Below the pieces are notes generated by a model. The model did no database searches. It was given only the letters and a program-made list of their open reading frames with translations, and had not been told where the DNA came from. A program made the translations under genes and the position numbers. This document shows, in pieces, positions 40,313-51,183 of a stretch of 64,000 nt of DNA (position 1 is its first letter; every line of letters begins with the position of its first letter). The DNA is taken from assembly GCF_004011885.1 (NCBI RefSeq), contig NZ_SBEF01000017.1, positions 1 through 64,000 of the forward strand, written 5' to 3'. Source of the stretch: Serratia microhaemolytica. GTDB lineage: Bacteria; Pseudomonadota; Gammaproteobacteria; Enterobacterales; Enterobacteriaceae.

Positions 40313-40362
40313 TATCAAAAATATCGAGGAGTCATTGATAAATACATGCACTGACTCCTCGA
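40313..40362 (-). terminator. Terminator after the Hcp effector / immunity pair
   Basis: Arms TCGAGGAGTCA (40324-40334) and TGACTCCTCGA (40352-40362) pair perfectly over 11 bases with a 17-base loop. Read on the minus strand, the stem is followed by TATTTTTGAT, a U-rich tail. It lies 11 bases after the immunity gene stop at 40374, so it ends the effector operon before the orphan cassette. Confidence 0.8.
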
Positions 40363-40373
40363 ATGACTATTTT

Positions 40374-40739
40374 TTAATTTTTATTGTTTGTTTTTTCTAT
40401 CAAATTACCATCAGTTATGAACCATTCAGTATATGATTGCTCTTCCTCATCATCAATTCTAAAGTAACCATCTACTTTTTCTTTTGCACAAATCTCACTC
40501 ACCATATCTTTAATGTAATAGATGGCTACACCATTTATATTGGCACCGAAAGAAATAATACTAATCCAATTAATCTCTTCACTTGGATAATGCCAGCATT
40601 TTTTATATAGCTCAGTCATCTCTAAAGATAAGGAGTATTTGTTAGAGTTTTTAGCAAAAGATACATTGCTTTCCTTTATTTTTCTCACCTGTTCAAAATC
40701 ACACTCAATCCATCCTCTTGTTAAAATAAATCTTGACAT
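40374..40739 (-). CDS. Probable immunity protein for the Hcp nuclease effector
   Basis: 121-residue AT-rich protein, starting 2 bases after the effector stop (AGGAGA upstream). It is acidic near the C-terminus (RIDDEEEQSYTEW) and has no signal peptide. I recognise no family. Position and size fit a cytosolic immunity protein that binds and blocks the effector's C-terminal nuclease. Confidence 0.7.
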   Translation of the reverse strand: MSRFILTRGWIECDFEQVRKIKESNVSFAKNSNKYSLSLEMTELYKKCWHYPSEEINWISIISFGANINGVAIYYIKDMVSEICAKEKVDGYFRIDDEEEQSYTEWFITDGNLIEKTNNKN

Positions 40740-40741
40740 TC

Positions 40742-42232
40742 TTAATCTCCTAATCCAATCATTACTTTCCCACCTTTTTCCTCAATATAAGCTCTTATGG
40801 TTGGATGTACTCCATATTTAAACCAAAATTGAGCCTCTTTACCTTGTTGATTAGCTAGTTCAATAGTCTTTTTTATTTGCATTCTTGTTGATTTACTAAG
40901 GAAGTTTTTTGGTTTATCTACCGCGCTGTAAGTGCGTTTAACTTGCACTATTGCTTTGTCAGTAACAACATCATATTCACGGCCGCCTATAACTTTGGCA
41001 GTTCCTCCTAATTTTTTTCGAACAAGATCTTCGTAATGGACATCAAGAGCTTCTCTTACTTTTTGTTGTCTAAAAAGATTTTTTACAGTATTTGTAAGGG
41101 TTAATTTCTCACTATTCATTAATCCAGAGGGATTAATGTCATATCTAAGAGGGCTGGTTTTTCTCGTTGAATCTATTTTTGTGCAGAGATTACCCAACCC
41201 CACACCCGCAGCCTTTGCCCCATACACCATACCGACAGTATCCTGTATGGTCATCGCAATCCTTGCCCAAGTTGGCAGTTTATCTACGGCCTCTTGGTAT
41301 TTTCTGGCATATTCCACCGATTCAGCTTGATCCTGTGCCAGCTTGGCCTTCGCTTGCTCAAGAGTGTAGCCGTTTTCGAGCAAACCAATCAACTGATGTG
41401 AATAATCACCGATCAATTCGGCATAGTGCGCCATCTCGTCAGGAAATTGTTCGCGTAGGTCGTAGTAGGTTTGGTATTCAGCGTAACCTCGGTAGCTTTC
41501 TTGTGCCTGTAACAGTTTTTTGTGTTCTGCCAGACAGGCGGCACTGGTTTCATCTTCACACGCCGTGAACAGATTTTGCTGCTGTTGTGCTGCTTTTTTT
41601 ACCAGACTAGCCCGTTGTTGCTGCTCATTGGCGTTGAGTGTGCCGATGCTCGCTTTACGATCAAGCGCACTTTTGCGCACCTGATCAGCGGCATTGAGGT
41701 AGCCATTTTGAGTTTTACTCGCTGTGCGAGCAGCGATAATTGGGTTGAGCCGAGTAAACAACTGATTGTAGTTTTCAGGTAATGCAAAGTAGCTGTATTC
41801 GGTATTGCTGATCAAATGCCGACAACGGATATAGTCATAACGCACACTGATGTGTTCAATCTGTTGTCCGGTTAGGCTGTCCAGATGCAATGCAAACGAG
41901 GCAATCGACGCGCCACGCAGCTCAATATGGTAAAACTGCTCCAAAGCACCTGCAGGATTGATACGGTAGAGATAAAAATCGAGAAAATAGCGCTCACTGC
42001 TATCGATACCTGCCGCTAATAGCGGTGTTGCTCTATCGAGCGATTTGCTAAAGGTAAGACGACGCGCATAATCCATCGGTTGGCCAATTTCATCCGCAAA
42101 CAGGGAATGCACAGACATTTCGTTCGGGTGTGCAGCCTGAAAAGCGTTGCCCAAAGAGGCATATGAGCCGCAGTTGCGTGAGATATCTCCTTGTTGTTCA
42201 CCGATCATGGTGAGATAAATGGGGTAGGACAT
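40742..42232 (-). CDS. Evolved Hcp: type VI secretion tube protein with C-terminal nuclease toxin
   Basis: 496 residues. Residues 1-155 have the Hcp (tube protein) pattern: MSYPIYLTM, RRLTFSKSLDRATPLL, FYLYRINPAGALEQFYHIELRGASI and EHISVRYDYIRCRH. Residues about 156-318 form a Gln/Ala-rich helical linker, followed by the PTWARIAMTIQDTVGMVYGA junction (320-339). The C-terminal domain (about 360-496) contains E401, GREYD (D421) and IVQVKR (Q430, K432), the E...D...QxK order of PD-(D/E)XK nuclease folds. The protein should be loaded into the type VI tube and cleave nucleic acid in target cells. No T6SS structural genes are in the window. Confidence 0.85.
   Translation of the reverse strand: MSYPIYLTMIGEQQGDISRNCGSYASLGNAFQAAHPNEMSVHSLFADEIGQPMDYARRLTFSKSLDRATPLLAAGIDSSERYFLDFYLYRINPAGALEQFYHIELRGASIASFALHLDSLTGQQIEHISVRYDYIRCRHLISNTEYSYFALPENYNQLFTRLNPIIAARTASKTQNGYLNAADQVRKSALDRKASIGTLNANEQQQRASLVKKAAQQQQNLFTACEDETSAACLAEHKKLLQAQESYRGYAEYQTYYDLREQFPDEMAHYAELIGDYSHQLIGLLENGYTLEQAKAKLAQDQAESVEYARKYQEAVDKLPTWARIAMTIQDTVGMVYGAKAAGVGLGNLCTKIDSTRKTSPLRYDINPSGLMNSEKLTLTNTVKNLFRQQKVREALDVHYEDLVRKKLGGTAKVIGGREYDVVTDKAIVQVKRTYSAVDKPKNFLSKSTRMQIKKTIELANQQGKEAQFWFKYGVHPTIRAYIEEKGGKVMIGLGD
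41193..41275 (-). repeat. 83-bp toxin-linker repeat, Hcp copy
   Basis: Partner of 40167-40249. Inside the effector gene it covers the boundary between the carrier (Hcp plus helical linker) and the toxin. Met327 of the effector is preceded by AAGGA 5 bases upstream, so the toxin half could also be translated on its own here. Confidence 0.95.
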
Positions 42233-42357
42233 AGCACAAGGTTCCCTGTTTTATTTATGCCAATCAGAATTTGTTTATAAATCAGTGTATAACTTTGCTG
42301 GGCTATTTCCATGATTTTTTATAATGAAAATTGCACCATAACAAGTTATTAAACCAG

Positions 42358-42506
42358 CAGGGCGGGACCCCACTTTTAAATTGATTGATTTTTAAGCAAG
42401 AATGGCCTGCTACGTAAAAAAACACCAAGTTATTCCTGAAATTTCATCAGATTTTATGTGCGGACGCCTAAAGTATAAATATTAAGCAAAGTAGGATCCC
42501 GCCCTG
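42358..42506. mobile_element. MITE-like element, 149 bp
   Basis: The ends form 19-base terminal inverted repeats, CAGGGCGGGAYCCYACTTT, matching at 17 of 19 positions. The 111-base interior is AT-rich and non-coding. Such short elements are moved in trans by a related transposase. No clear target-site duplication could be assigned, so the exact ends are uncertain. It sits between the Hcp effector promoter region and the 3' end of fsaA. Confidence 0.65.
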
Positions 42507-42552
42507 GTCAGTTGGTTTACCTTGCTATGGGCGGAGATTTTGCCAGCACGGA

Positions 42553-43221
42553 TTACTCCCCCAACTGACCGTGACCAAATGCGTGTTGCCAATCCTGTGC
42601 AAACTGGTCAATGGCCGCCAGCACGGCGGGTGTGCTAATTAGCTGTTCTGCCACATCAACCGGTAATGTGATCGCTTGACAGCCGGCCAGTAGACATTCA
42701 ACCGCTTGGCGTGCAGTTTTAAAACTGGCTGCTAATAGCTGAGTTTGTGGCGCATGTAAGCTGAGCAATTGCTGTAATTGACCAACCATCTTGACGCCAT
42801 CACCGCCCTGCGCATCGAGCCGACTCACATAAGGCGCCACATAGTTAGCCCCTGCCAGTGCCACCAGCAGCCCTTGGCCAGCAGCATAAACTGCGGTGCC
42901 CAGTGTACTGACCGATTGTGCAGTTAACATTTTTATCGCCGCCAAGCCTTCTGCAGTCGCAGGGATTTTAACCACCAGATTAGTGACCCGCTGTTGTAAC
43001 CGCAGCGCCTCCTCAACCATTTGATCAGCATGGCTTGCCAGCACCTGGGCAAACAGCCGCCCCTCACCACCGAGAGCATCGCGCAATGCGGGCAGCACTT
43101 CCCACAGTGGTTTGCCTGCTTTGGCAATAATAGAGGGATTGGTGGTGACACCTTGCAGTGGTAACACACGTGCTAATCGTTTCACTGCATCGATATCAGC
43201 ACTATCAAGATAAAGCTCCAT
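42553..43221 (-). CDS. fsaA: Fructose-6-phosphate aldolase
   Basis: 222-residue transaldolase-like class I aldolase (E. coli FsaA 220). Start at 43221 ([16 protein letters not shown]) with GGGGTG upstream; a longer frame from 43233 has no family support. The Schiff-base lysine is in [10 protein letters not shown], and TNPSII and AASFKTARQ are intact. It cleaves fructose-6-phosphate to dihydroxyacetone and glyceraldehyde-3-phosphate. Its neighbour in E. coli is ybiW-ybiY; here those genes are remnants, but fsaA seems complete. Confidence 0.94.
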   Translation of the reverse strand: MELYLDSADIDAVKRLARVLPLQGVTTNPSIIAKAGKPLWEVLPALRDALGGEGRLFAQVLASHADQMVEEALRLQQRVTNLVVKIPATAEGLAAIKMLTAQSVSTLGTAVYAAGQGLLVALAGANYVAPYVSRLDAQGGDGVKMVGQLQQLLSLHAPQTQLLAASFKTARQAVECLLAGCQAITLPVDVAEQLISTPAVLAAIDQFAQDWQHAFGHGQLGE

Positions 43222-43243
43222 ATCACACCCCACTGGTTACAAT

Positions 43244-43936
43244 GACGGCCAATTACAGCTCCAGCGTTCACGGCTAACGCTGCAACAGTCGGAAGCTGTC
43301 GCTGACGGCTGCCCAACTGGGGCGCTGACACTGTGCGGCAAAGCGCTTGATATTGATGCCATCATGGCTGAGGTGATGCGTGATCACGCCTTCTATCTGC
43401 GTAGTGGTGGCGGCTTAACAATCTCGGGAGGCGAACCGTTTATGCAACCTGACGTTGTCGCACAACTGTTAAAACGCAGCAAACAAGCGGCGCTTCATAC
43501 CGCAGTGGAGTCATCGCTGCATGTTCCCTGGCGTTCGATTAGCTGCGCCCTACCCTGGCTAGATCTAATGCTAGCAGATCTGAAACATGTCGATGCCGCA
43601 CGTTTTAAACAGTGGACACAAGGATCGCTAGCGCGCGTATTGGATAATTTCCGCCGCCTGGCTGCCAGCAATACCCACGTGATTGTACGCGTACCGCTGA
43701 TCCCGGATTTCAACGCAGATCGTGATTCAGTGCGTGCGATCATTGATTTTGTTGCAAATGAAACTAACGCCAGCGACATCCACTTTTTGCCCTATCACAC
43801 CTTGGGTATCCACAAATATGCACTCCTTGACCGCCCCTACACCGCAGCCCGAACCCCGTTAGACGATCCAGAACTGCTGGCTTTCGCACAGGAGTATGCC
43901 TGTCGCCAAGGCTTAACAGCGCTATTGCGAGGATAA
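43244..43936 (+). pseudogene. ybiY: Glycyl-radical activating enzyme YbiY, N-terminus missing
   Basis: The C-terminal two-thirds of a pyruvate-formate-lyase-type activase. Similarity starts near QSEAVADGCPTGALTLCG and continues through SGGGLTISGGEPFMQPD, LMLADLKHVDAARFKQW and HFLPYHTLGIHKY to the normal end. About 90 residues are absent, including the radical-SAM CxxxCxxC cluster motif, and no start codon precedes ATG 43364. Without the cluster it cannot generate a glycyl radical. The lost part seems to have gone in a deletion next to the divergent fsaA start. Confidence 0.85.
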
Positions 43937-43941
43937 CTTCC

Positions 43942-44352
43942 ATGACAACGCTTGATCTCACCACACTGACTGCACGCATCCAAGCGCACAAGCGCGCACT
44001 GATACAGATTGTCACACCGCCAATCTGCACCGAGCGTGCGCAACACTACACCGAAAGCTACCAGCAGCATCAAGATAAACCGCTGCCGGTTCGGCGAGCG
44101 CTGGCACTGGCGAATCATCTGGCACAGCGCACCATCTGGATCAAACACGATGAGTTGATTGTCGGTAATCAGGCGAGCCAAGTGCGCGCCGCGCCGATTT
44201 TCCCTGAATATACCGTCAACTGGATTGAGCGTGAAATTGACCATCTGGCCGATCGTCCGGGCGCTGGTTTTTCGGTCAGCGAGGCAGACAAGGCAGTCCT
44301 GCATAAAATTTGCCCGTGGTGGCGAGGGCAGACGGTGCCACTAATGAGATAA
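43942..44352 (+). pseudogene. ybiW: Glycyl-radical enzyme YbiW (PFL-like), N-terminal remnant
   Basis: 136 residues matching only the first sixth of an approximately 810-residue PFL-like enzyme ([45 protein letters not shown]), then PLMR and a stop. The active-site cysteines and the C-terminal glycine radical loop are missing. The stop is 2 bases before yciT, so a deletion fused the 5' fragment to the yciT region. It directly follows the broken activase gene, so the whole operon has lost its function. Confidence 0.9.
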
Positions 44353-44354
44353 CA

Positions 44355-45101
44355 ATGAACGCAAGACAACAACGTATCTTACAACTGGTCAATGACCATT
44401 TTCGTATTACAGTCAGTCAATTGGCAGACACTTTTACTGTTTCTGAAGTGACGATCCGTCACGATCTGACGCTATTGGAGCAGCGCGGTTACCTGAAACG
44501 GGTACACGGCGCAGCGATCGCGCTGGAGAGTGATGATGTCGATGCACGGATGATGTCCAACTTCACGCTGAAGCAGCAACTGGCACACTACGCAGCAACA
44601 CAGATTGCTGGCGGTGAAACAATTTTTATTGAAAGTGGCAGCACCAATGCCCTACTGGCACGTCAATTGACGGCTCGCAGCGACATTACCGTGATCACCG
44701 TTAGCCACTACATTGCCAACCTGTTAAAACAGGCCGCGTGTGAAGTGATTGTGCTCGGTGGTATCTATCAGAAAAAGAGCGAAACAGTCGTCGGCCCTCT
44801 CACCCGCGTCTGCATCCAGCAGGTGTATTTCAATAAAGCCTTTATCGGCATTGATGGTTACCACCTCGAGACCGGTTTTACCGGGCGTGACATGATGCGC
44901 GCCGATATTGTCAACGCGCTACTGGCGAAAGGGAGCGAAAATATTATTCTGACTGACTCAAGCAAGTTTGGCCAAATCCAGGCCAACCCGCTACAGCCTA
45001 TCAGCCAGATCCAGCGCGTGATCACCGATGCACGGCTAGCTCCGGACTATCAACATGCACTGCGCAACTTAGGTATTCAACTCGATCTGGTCAGCGGCTG
45101 A
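44355..45101 (+). CDS. yciT: DeoR-family transcriptional regulator YciT
   Basis: 248-residue DeoR-type repressor colinear with E. coli YciT (249). The N-terminal helix-turn-helix reads [21 protein letters not shown] with RVHGAA, and the C-terminal sugar-phosphate-binding domain includes [15 protein letters not shown] and GLTDSSK-like LTDSSKFG. Start at 44355 by fit to family; a longer frame from 44310 overlaps the ybiW remnant. YciT has been linked to osmotic regulation in E. coli. Its position next to rnb and yciH-pyrF is as in E. coli, so it is not the regulator of the glycyl-radical operon. Confidence 0.9.
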   Translation: MNARQQRILQLVNDHFRITVSQLADTFTVSEVTIRHDLTLLEQRGYLKRVHGAAIALESDDVDARMMSNFTLKQQLAHYAATQIAGGETIFIESGSTNALLARQLTARSDITVITVSHYIANLLKQAACEVIVLGGIYQKKSETVVGPLTRVCIQQVYFNKAFIGIDGYHLETGFTGRDMMRADIVNALLAKGSENIILTDSSKFGQIQANPLQPISQIQRVITDARLAPDYQHALRNLGIQLDLVSG

Positions 45102-45110
45102 ACATTGTCC

Positions 45111-45665
45111 TCACTCGCGACAGCAGCAATCAAGCAAGTGATCGTTCACCATACCGATTGCCTGCATAAAGGCGTAGATAATGGTTGAACCGACGAACTT
45201 AAAGCCCTTTTGCTTTAAATCAGCACTGATTTGATCTGAGATAGCGGTAGTTACGGGCACGTCTGCCGAGGTTTTCGGGTAGTTAATCAGCGGTTTATTG
45301 TCAACATAGCGCCAAATAAACTGATCAAAACTGCCATATTCACGCTGTAGTTCAATAAAACAGCGGGCATTATTGATTGCAGCCTCGATTTTCCCCCGAT
45401 GACGGATAATTGCCGGTTCATTGAGCAATGCCACCACGTTCTGTTCATCGTAAGCTGCCACCTTAGCCGGCACGAACTGATCAAACGCGATTCTAAACGC
45501 CTCACGCTTCTTCAGCACCGTGAACCAGGACAACCCAGCTTGCATCCCTTCTAGGATCAACATCTCAAACAGCCGGTTATCATCGTGCAGTGGCTTGCCC
45601 CACTCATGGTCGTGATAATCGATATAGAGCTGCTGATTGCCAGCCCAAGGGCAACGTGTCACCAT
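45111..45665 (-). CDS. tag: DNA-3-methyladenine glycosylase I
   Basis: 184-residue constitutive alkylation-repair glycosylase. The zinc-binding residues can be seen at both ends: Cys in TRCPW, His in YHDHEW, and the His/Cys of NDHLLDCC. The helix-hairpin-helix core GMQAGLSWFTVLKKRE is intact. The ATG at 45665 is preferred to GTG at 45668 because AAGGAG is 6 bases upstream. It occupies the osmB position between yciT and yciH. Confidence 0.95.
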   Translation of the reverse strand: MVTRCPWAGNQQLYIDYHDHEWGKPLHDDNRLFEMLILEGMQAGLSWFTVLKKREAFRIAFDQFVPAKVAAYDEQNVVALLNEPAIIRHRGKIEAAINNARCFIELQREYGSFDQFIWRYVDNKPLINYPKTSADVPVTTAISDQISADLKQKGFKFVGSTIIYAFMQAIGMVNDHLLDCCCRE

Positions 45666-45775
45666 CACTCACTCCTTATCATATTCCCAGTTGTTCAGCG
45701 ATTCGCAGTAGCTGCCGTGAATTCAGTTTAGCTGTCGCGAGTGACAATCTCCTCCCGAGTTAACCGCGAGCGTGG

Positions 45776-46117
45776 TTAGCCACCGGCCAATTTCACCTTC
45801 ATCCCTTTCGCTTCCAGCAGTTGTTTCAGCAACTCGCGCTGATCACCCTGGATCTCAATCACGCCATCCTTAACTGCGCCACCACAGCCACATCTTTTCT
45901 TCAACTCTGCTGCCAACTGTGCCAGTTCAGCATCCGCCAAATCGATACCGGTGATCACACAAACGCCCTTCCCTTTGCGCCCGCTGGTCTGGCGCTGAAT
46001 GCGCACAATACCATCACCCTTGGCACGTTCAGCGACCACAGGTTCGGCTTTGATGCGCCCGCCATCGGTTGAGTAGACTAGGCGGCTATTGTTGCCCAGT
46101 CGCTGGTTATCTTGCAT
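45776..46117 (-). CDS. yciH: YciH, SUI1/eIF1-like translation factor
   Basis: 113-residue SUI1-domain protein (E. coli 108). Landmarks are TSGRKGKGVCVITGI, LKKRCGCGGAVKDGVIEIQGDQ. It resembles eukaryotic eIF1 and in E. coli inhibits aberrant translation initiation, especially under stress. It is immediately downstream of pyrF (10-base gap), as in E. coli. Confidence 0.95.
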   Translation of the reverse strand: MQDNQRLGNNSRLVYSTDGGRIKAEPVVAERAKGDGIVRIQRQTSGRKGKGVCVITGIDLADAELAQLAAELKKRCGCGGAVKDGVIEIQGDQRELLKQLLEAKGMKVKLAGG

Positions 46118-46127
46118 TGTGAAATCC

Positions 46128-46853
46128 TTAGCGCAGAGAAGCGCGGAGTGTGGCCAAGGTTGCCGCAGGATCGGCCGACTGGGTAATCGGCCGCCCGATC
46201 ACCAGATAATCCACCCCACAACTGACCGCTTGACGTGGGGTCATCACCCGGCGCTGATCGCCCAGATCGCTGCCCTCGGGGCGAATGCCGGGCGTCACTA
46301 ACTGAAATGTTTCACCACAGGCGCGCTTAAGATGTTGCGCTTCCTGAGCCGAACAGACAACACCATCGAGACCACACTCGCGCGTTAAACGGGCAAGATG
46401 CTCCGCGTGCTGTAATGGTGTGCGTGCAATACCGACACCATGCAGATCTTCCGCCTCCATACTGGTTAACACAGTAACGGCAATCAGCAGTGGTGCATCA
46501 GCACCATAGGCGGCGAGCGCCTGTTTTGCCGCCTGCATCATCCGTGCGCCACCACTGGCATGGAGATTGACCATCCACACCCCCAACTCTGCCGCTGCGG
46601 CTACTGCACGGGCTGTGGTGTTGGGAATGTCATGAAATTTTAAATCCAGGAACACGTCAAAGCCGCGTTGCTGAAGGTCACGCACCATCTGCGGACCAAA
46701 CAGCGTGAACATCTCTTTACCGACTTTAAGACGACAATCACGCGGATCAATCCGATCAGCAAACGTTAACGCGGCATCGCGGCTAGCATAATCAAGCGCG
46801 ACAATAATCGGTGAGGCAGACGGGGCTTGCTCAGATTTTTCGGTCAATTGCAT
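46128..46853 (-). CDS. pyrF: Orotidine-5'-phosphate decarboxylase
   Basis: 241-residue last enzyme of UMP synthesis. The catalytic network is seen in [19 protein letters not shown] and [14 protein letters not shown]; the phosphate site in [13 protein letters not shown] and IGRPIT. The ATG at 46853 is chosen by family length; a frame open from 46907 would add 18 unsupported residues. Operon with yciH. lapAB, which precedes pyrF in E. coli, has moved. Confidence 0.96.
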   Translation of the reverse strand: MQLTEKSEQAPSASPIIVALDYASRDAALTFADRIDPRDCRLKVGKEMFTLFGPQMVRDLQQRGFDVFLDLKFHDIPNTTARAVAAAAELGVWMVNLHASGGARMMQAAKQALAAYGADAPLLIAVTVLTSMEAEDLHGVGIARTPLQHAEHLARLTRECGLDGVVCSAQEAQHLKRACGETFQLVTPGIRPEGSDLGDQRRVMTPRQAVSCGVDYLVIGRPITQSADPAATLATLRASLR

Positions 46854-47177
46854 TGTGGCTACCTTGTGTAAAGTGGAGAGACTGCCAGCAAAATAAGCGT
46901 TGAGCATTCTACCTGCCTATGGCTGAAAATCCCAGTTAACAGCCTATTTCATCAACGCGCTTTGGCTTGCCATGCGATTCGCTAACGCGTTACTGACTTG
47001 GGGGTAATTGCAGTTTTTGCCAGCCATTAGCGTGCAAACGGACAGTGACAAGCGCACCGAACGGCAGCGCTGCTGCGCACATCGTCGTTCTACCTGTGCT
47101 TCCCCACCACCCGCTACGCGACAGACTATACTTAGCGCAATTGGCAGCGCTACCGCTTAATCATCTATGGAGTTTCT

Positions 47178-48647
47178 ATGTCGCTTGATAATAAACCCGC
47201 TCGCTCGGCAAGAGCGCCCAGTTACTTGGACGCAATGATCCCAATCATCAGCCTGATTATTTCGGTTGGGGCCTCGGTCACCCTGTTTGGCCTGGATGCG
47301 GTCAAGGGGCCGTTGCAGGTCGCGATCATCCTCAGCGCGATGGTGACCGCGATCATCATTCTAAAAAATGGTCACAGTTGGGATGAGATTTCGGAATCTG
47401 GGCAGAAAGGGATCTCAAGCGTGGTTGGCGCTATTTTCATCCTGTTTGCTGTTGGTGCATTGATCGGGACGTGGAACATGTCCGGCACCATTCCCACGAT
47501 GGTCTACTACGGCATATTACTGATCACCCCCAACTGGTTCTATCCGATCGCTTTCCTGGTCTGTATCGCTGTCTCTATGAGTATCGGCAGTTCTTGGACC
47601 ACGGCGGGCACATTAGGGGTGGGCATGGTCGGCCTGGCTAACATGTTGGGATTATCACCGGAAATTACTGCCGGTGCGGTGATTTCCGGCGCCTATGTCG
47701 GTGACAAAATTTCGCCTCTATCGGAGACTACCGTATTGGCTGCCCAGTTGAATGGCGTGGATCTGTATAAACATATTCGGGCACAACTGTGGACAACCAT
47801 CCCAGCAGCACTGATCACCCTGACGGTATTTGTCTTATTGGGGCTGCATCAGCACAGTGCCTTTGACGAAACTGTCACCAACAATGAACTGACTCGCTTC
47901 GATGAGTTGTTTCACATCACGGCATGGAATCTGTTACCGCTGCTATTTCTATTGTTGCTGTCGATTGCCAAAGTCCCGGCTTCACTGGCGATCATGTGTT
48001 CGGCACTGCTGGCGGGCATTATGACCTGCTTTATGCAACCCCAAGTGATTGAACGTTTTGTTGCCGAACCAGGTCTGGCAATGCCACTCGCGGCGATCAA
48101 GGCTATCTGGATAGCGATGGCGACCGGCTTCCAAGAGAGTTCCGGGATCGAGCAGATCGACATGTTGCTGTCACGAGGCGGAATGGACAGCATGTTATTA
48201 ACCATCTGGCTGATTATTGGCGCAGTCACTTTTGGCATCATGGTCGATGACTTTGGTTTGCTGAATAAACTGGTTACTCCGCTGCTGCTACGTGCCAAAT
48301 CTGTCGGTCGGCTATTGGCCTCGGTGGTCGCCACCGCATTTGGTCTCAATATTGCTGCTGGCGACCAGTACATCGCCCTGCTGCTACCGACCCGACTATT
48401 TAAGGCTGAATTTGAAAAACGCGATTTGGCTCCGGAAAATTTATCACGTGCCGTTTCTGATGCCGGTATTGTTACCTCACCGCTGGTGCCCTGGAACTCC
48501 TGTGGTGCTTACATGGCAGCTGTGCTCGGCGTTTCAACGCTGTCTTACCTGCCATTTGCCATCTTTAACATTGCCGCGCCATTACTCACCCTGGCTCTGG
48601 GTATTACCGGGATCAATATCCGTTACCTGGCTAAAGCCAAAGGATAA
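47178..48647 (+). CDS. nhaC: Na+/H+ antiporter, NhaC family
   Basis: 489-residue membrane protein with 11-12 hydrophobic segments and NhaC motifs (SIGSSWTTAGTLGVGMVGLA, GAYVGDKISPLSETTVLAA, AADQYI-like AAGDQYIALLLP). The family exports sodium for protons, and some members exchange malate for lactate with Na+/H+. TATGGAGTTTCT precedes the start. It has no functional partner next to it. It is absent from E. coli at this place, so it is lineage-specific. Confidence 0.88.
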   Translation: MSLDNKPARSARAPSYLDAMIPIISLIISVGASVTLFGLDAVKGPLQVAIILSAMVTAIIILKNGHSWDEISESGQKGISSVVGAIFILFAVGALIGTWNMSGTIPTMVYYGILLITPNWFYPIAFLVCIAVSMSIGSSWTTAGTLGVGMVGLANMLGLSPEITAGAVISGAYVGDKISPLSETTVLAAQLNGVDLYKHIRAQLWTTIPAALITLTVFVLLGLHQHSAFDETVTNNELTRFDELFHITAWNLLPLLFLLLLSIAKVPASLAIMCSALLAGIMTCFMQPQVIERFVAEPGLAMPLAAIKAIWIAMATGFQESSGIEQIDMLLSRGGMDSMLLTIWLIIGAVTFGIMVDDFGLLNKLVTPLLLRAKSVGRLLASVVATAFGLNIAAGDQYIALLLPTRLFKAEFEKRDLAPENLSRAVSDAGIVTSPLVPWNSCGAYMAAVLGVSTLSYLPFAIFNIAAPLLTLALGITGINIRYLAKAKG

Positions 48648-48776
48648 AGTACATCTACCGTTTAGCACACCACCTGTTGCCGATTGGCGCAGGTGTTAAT
48701 CATCTTCCCGCTGGCGACCAAGTGGTTGCCAGCCTTCGATATGGCAATCAGCCCTCTGTTGGCTAGCAAGGAGTGA

Positions 48777-50963
<2,187 letters not shown>

Positions 50964-51068
50964 CCCTAGCTGGTTAAGTGTTGCTCTAGTTTTTAATAAA
51001 AACAATTGCTTAACTTGATCGCGTATCTATATTCTTCCCGTTATCAAAGCAACAGCATTGTCTTATGC

Positions 51069-51088
51069 CTCCCCCTGCGAAGGGGGAG
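51069..51088. repeat. C-rich hairpin with GCGA tetraloop downstream of katG
   Basis: CTCCCCCT (51069-51076) and AGGGGGAG (51081-51088) form a perfect 8-base stem closed by a GCGA loop. A further CCTCCCC stretch (51140-51146) lies nearby. It looks like part of a short GC-rich intergenic repeat in a gap of about 220 bases with no gene. Confidence 0.6.
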
Positions 51089-51183
51089 ACTGGGCTGGGG
51101 TTATTGCAAAATCATCAAATGTGTTAACACCACGCTAACCCTCCCCTTATCAAGGAACTCAGCAGCTTACAACATATCCAGAT

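Noticed and set aside
44310..45101. DeoR-type gene as regulator of the glycyl-radical operon
   Set aside because: The protein aligns with YciT along its length and keeps the yciT position near rnb, yciH and pyrF; adjacency to the operon remnant comes from deletion.
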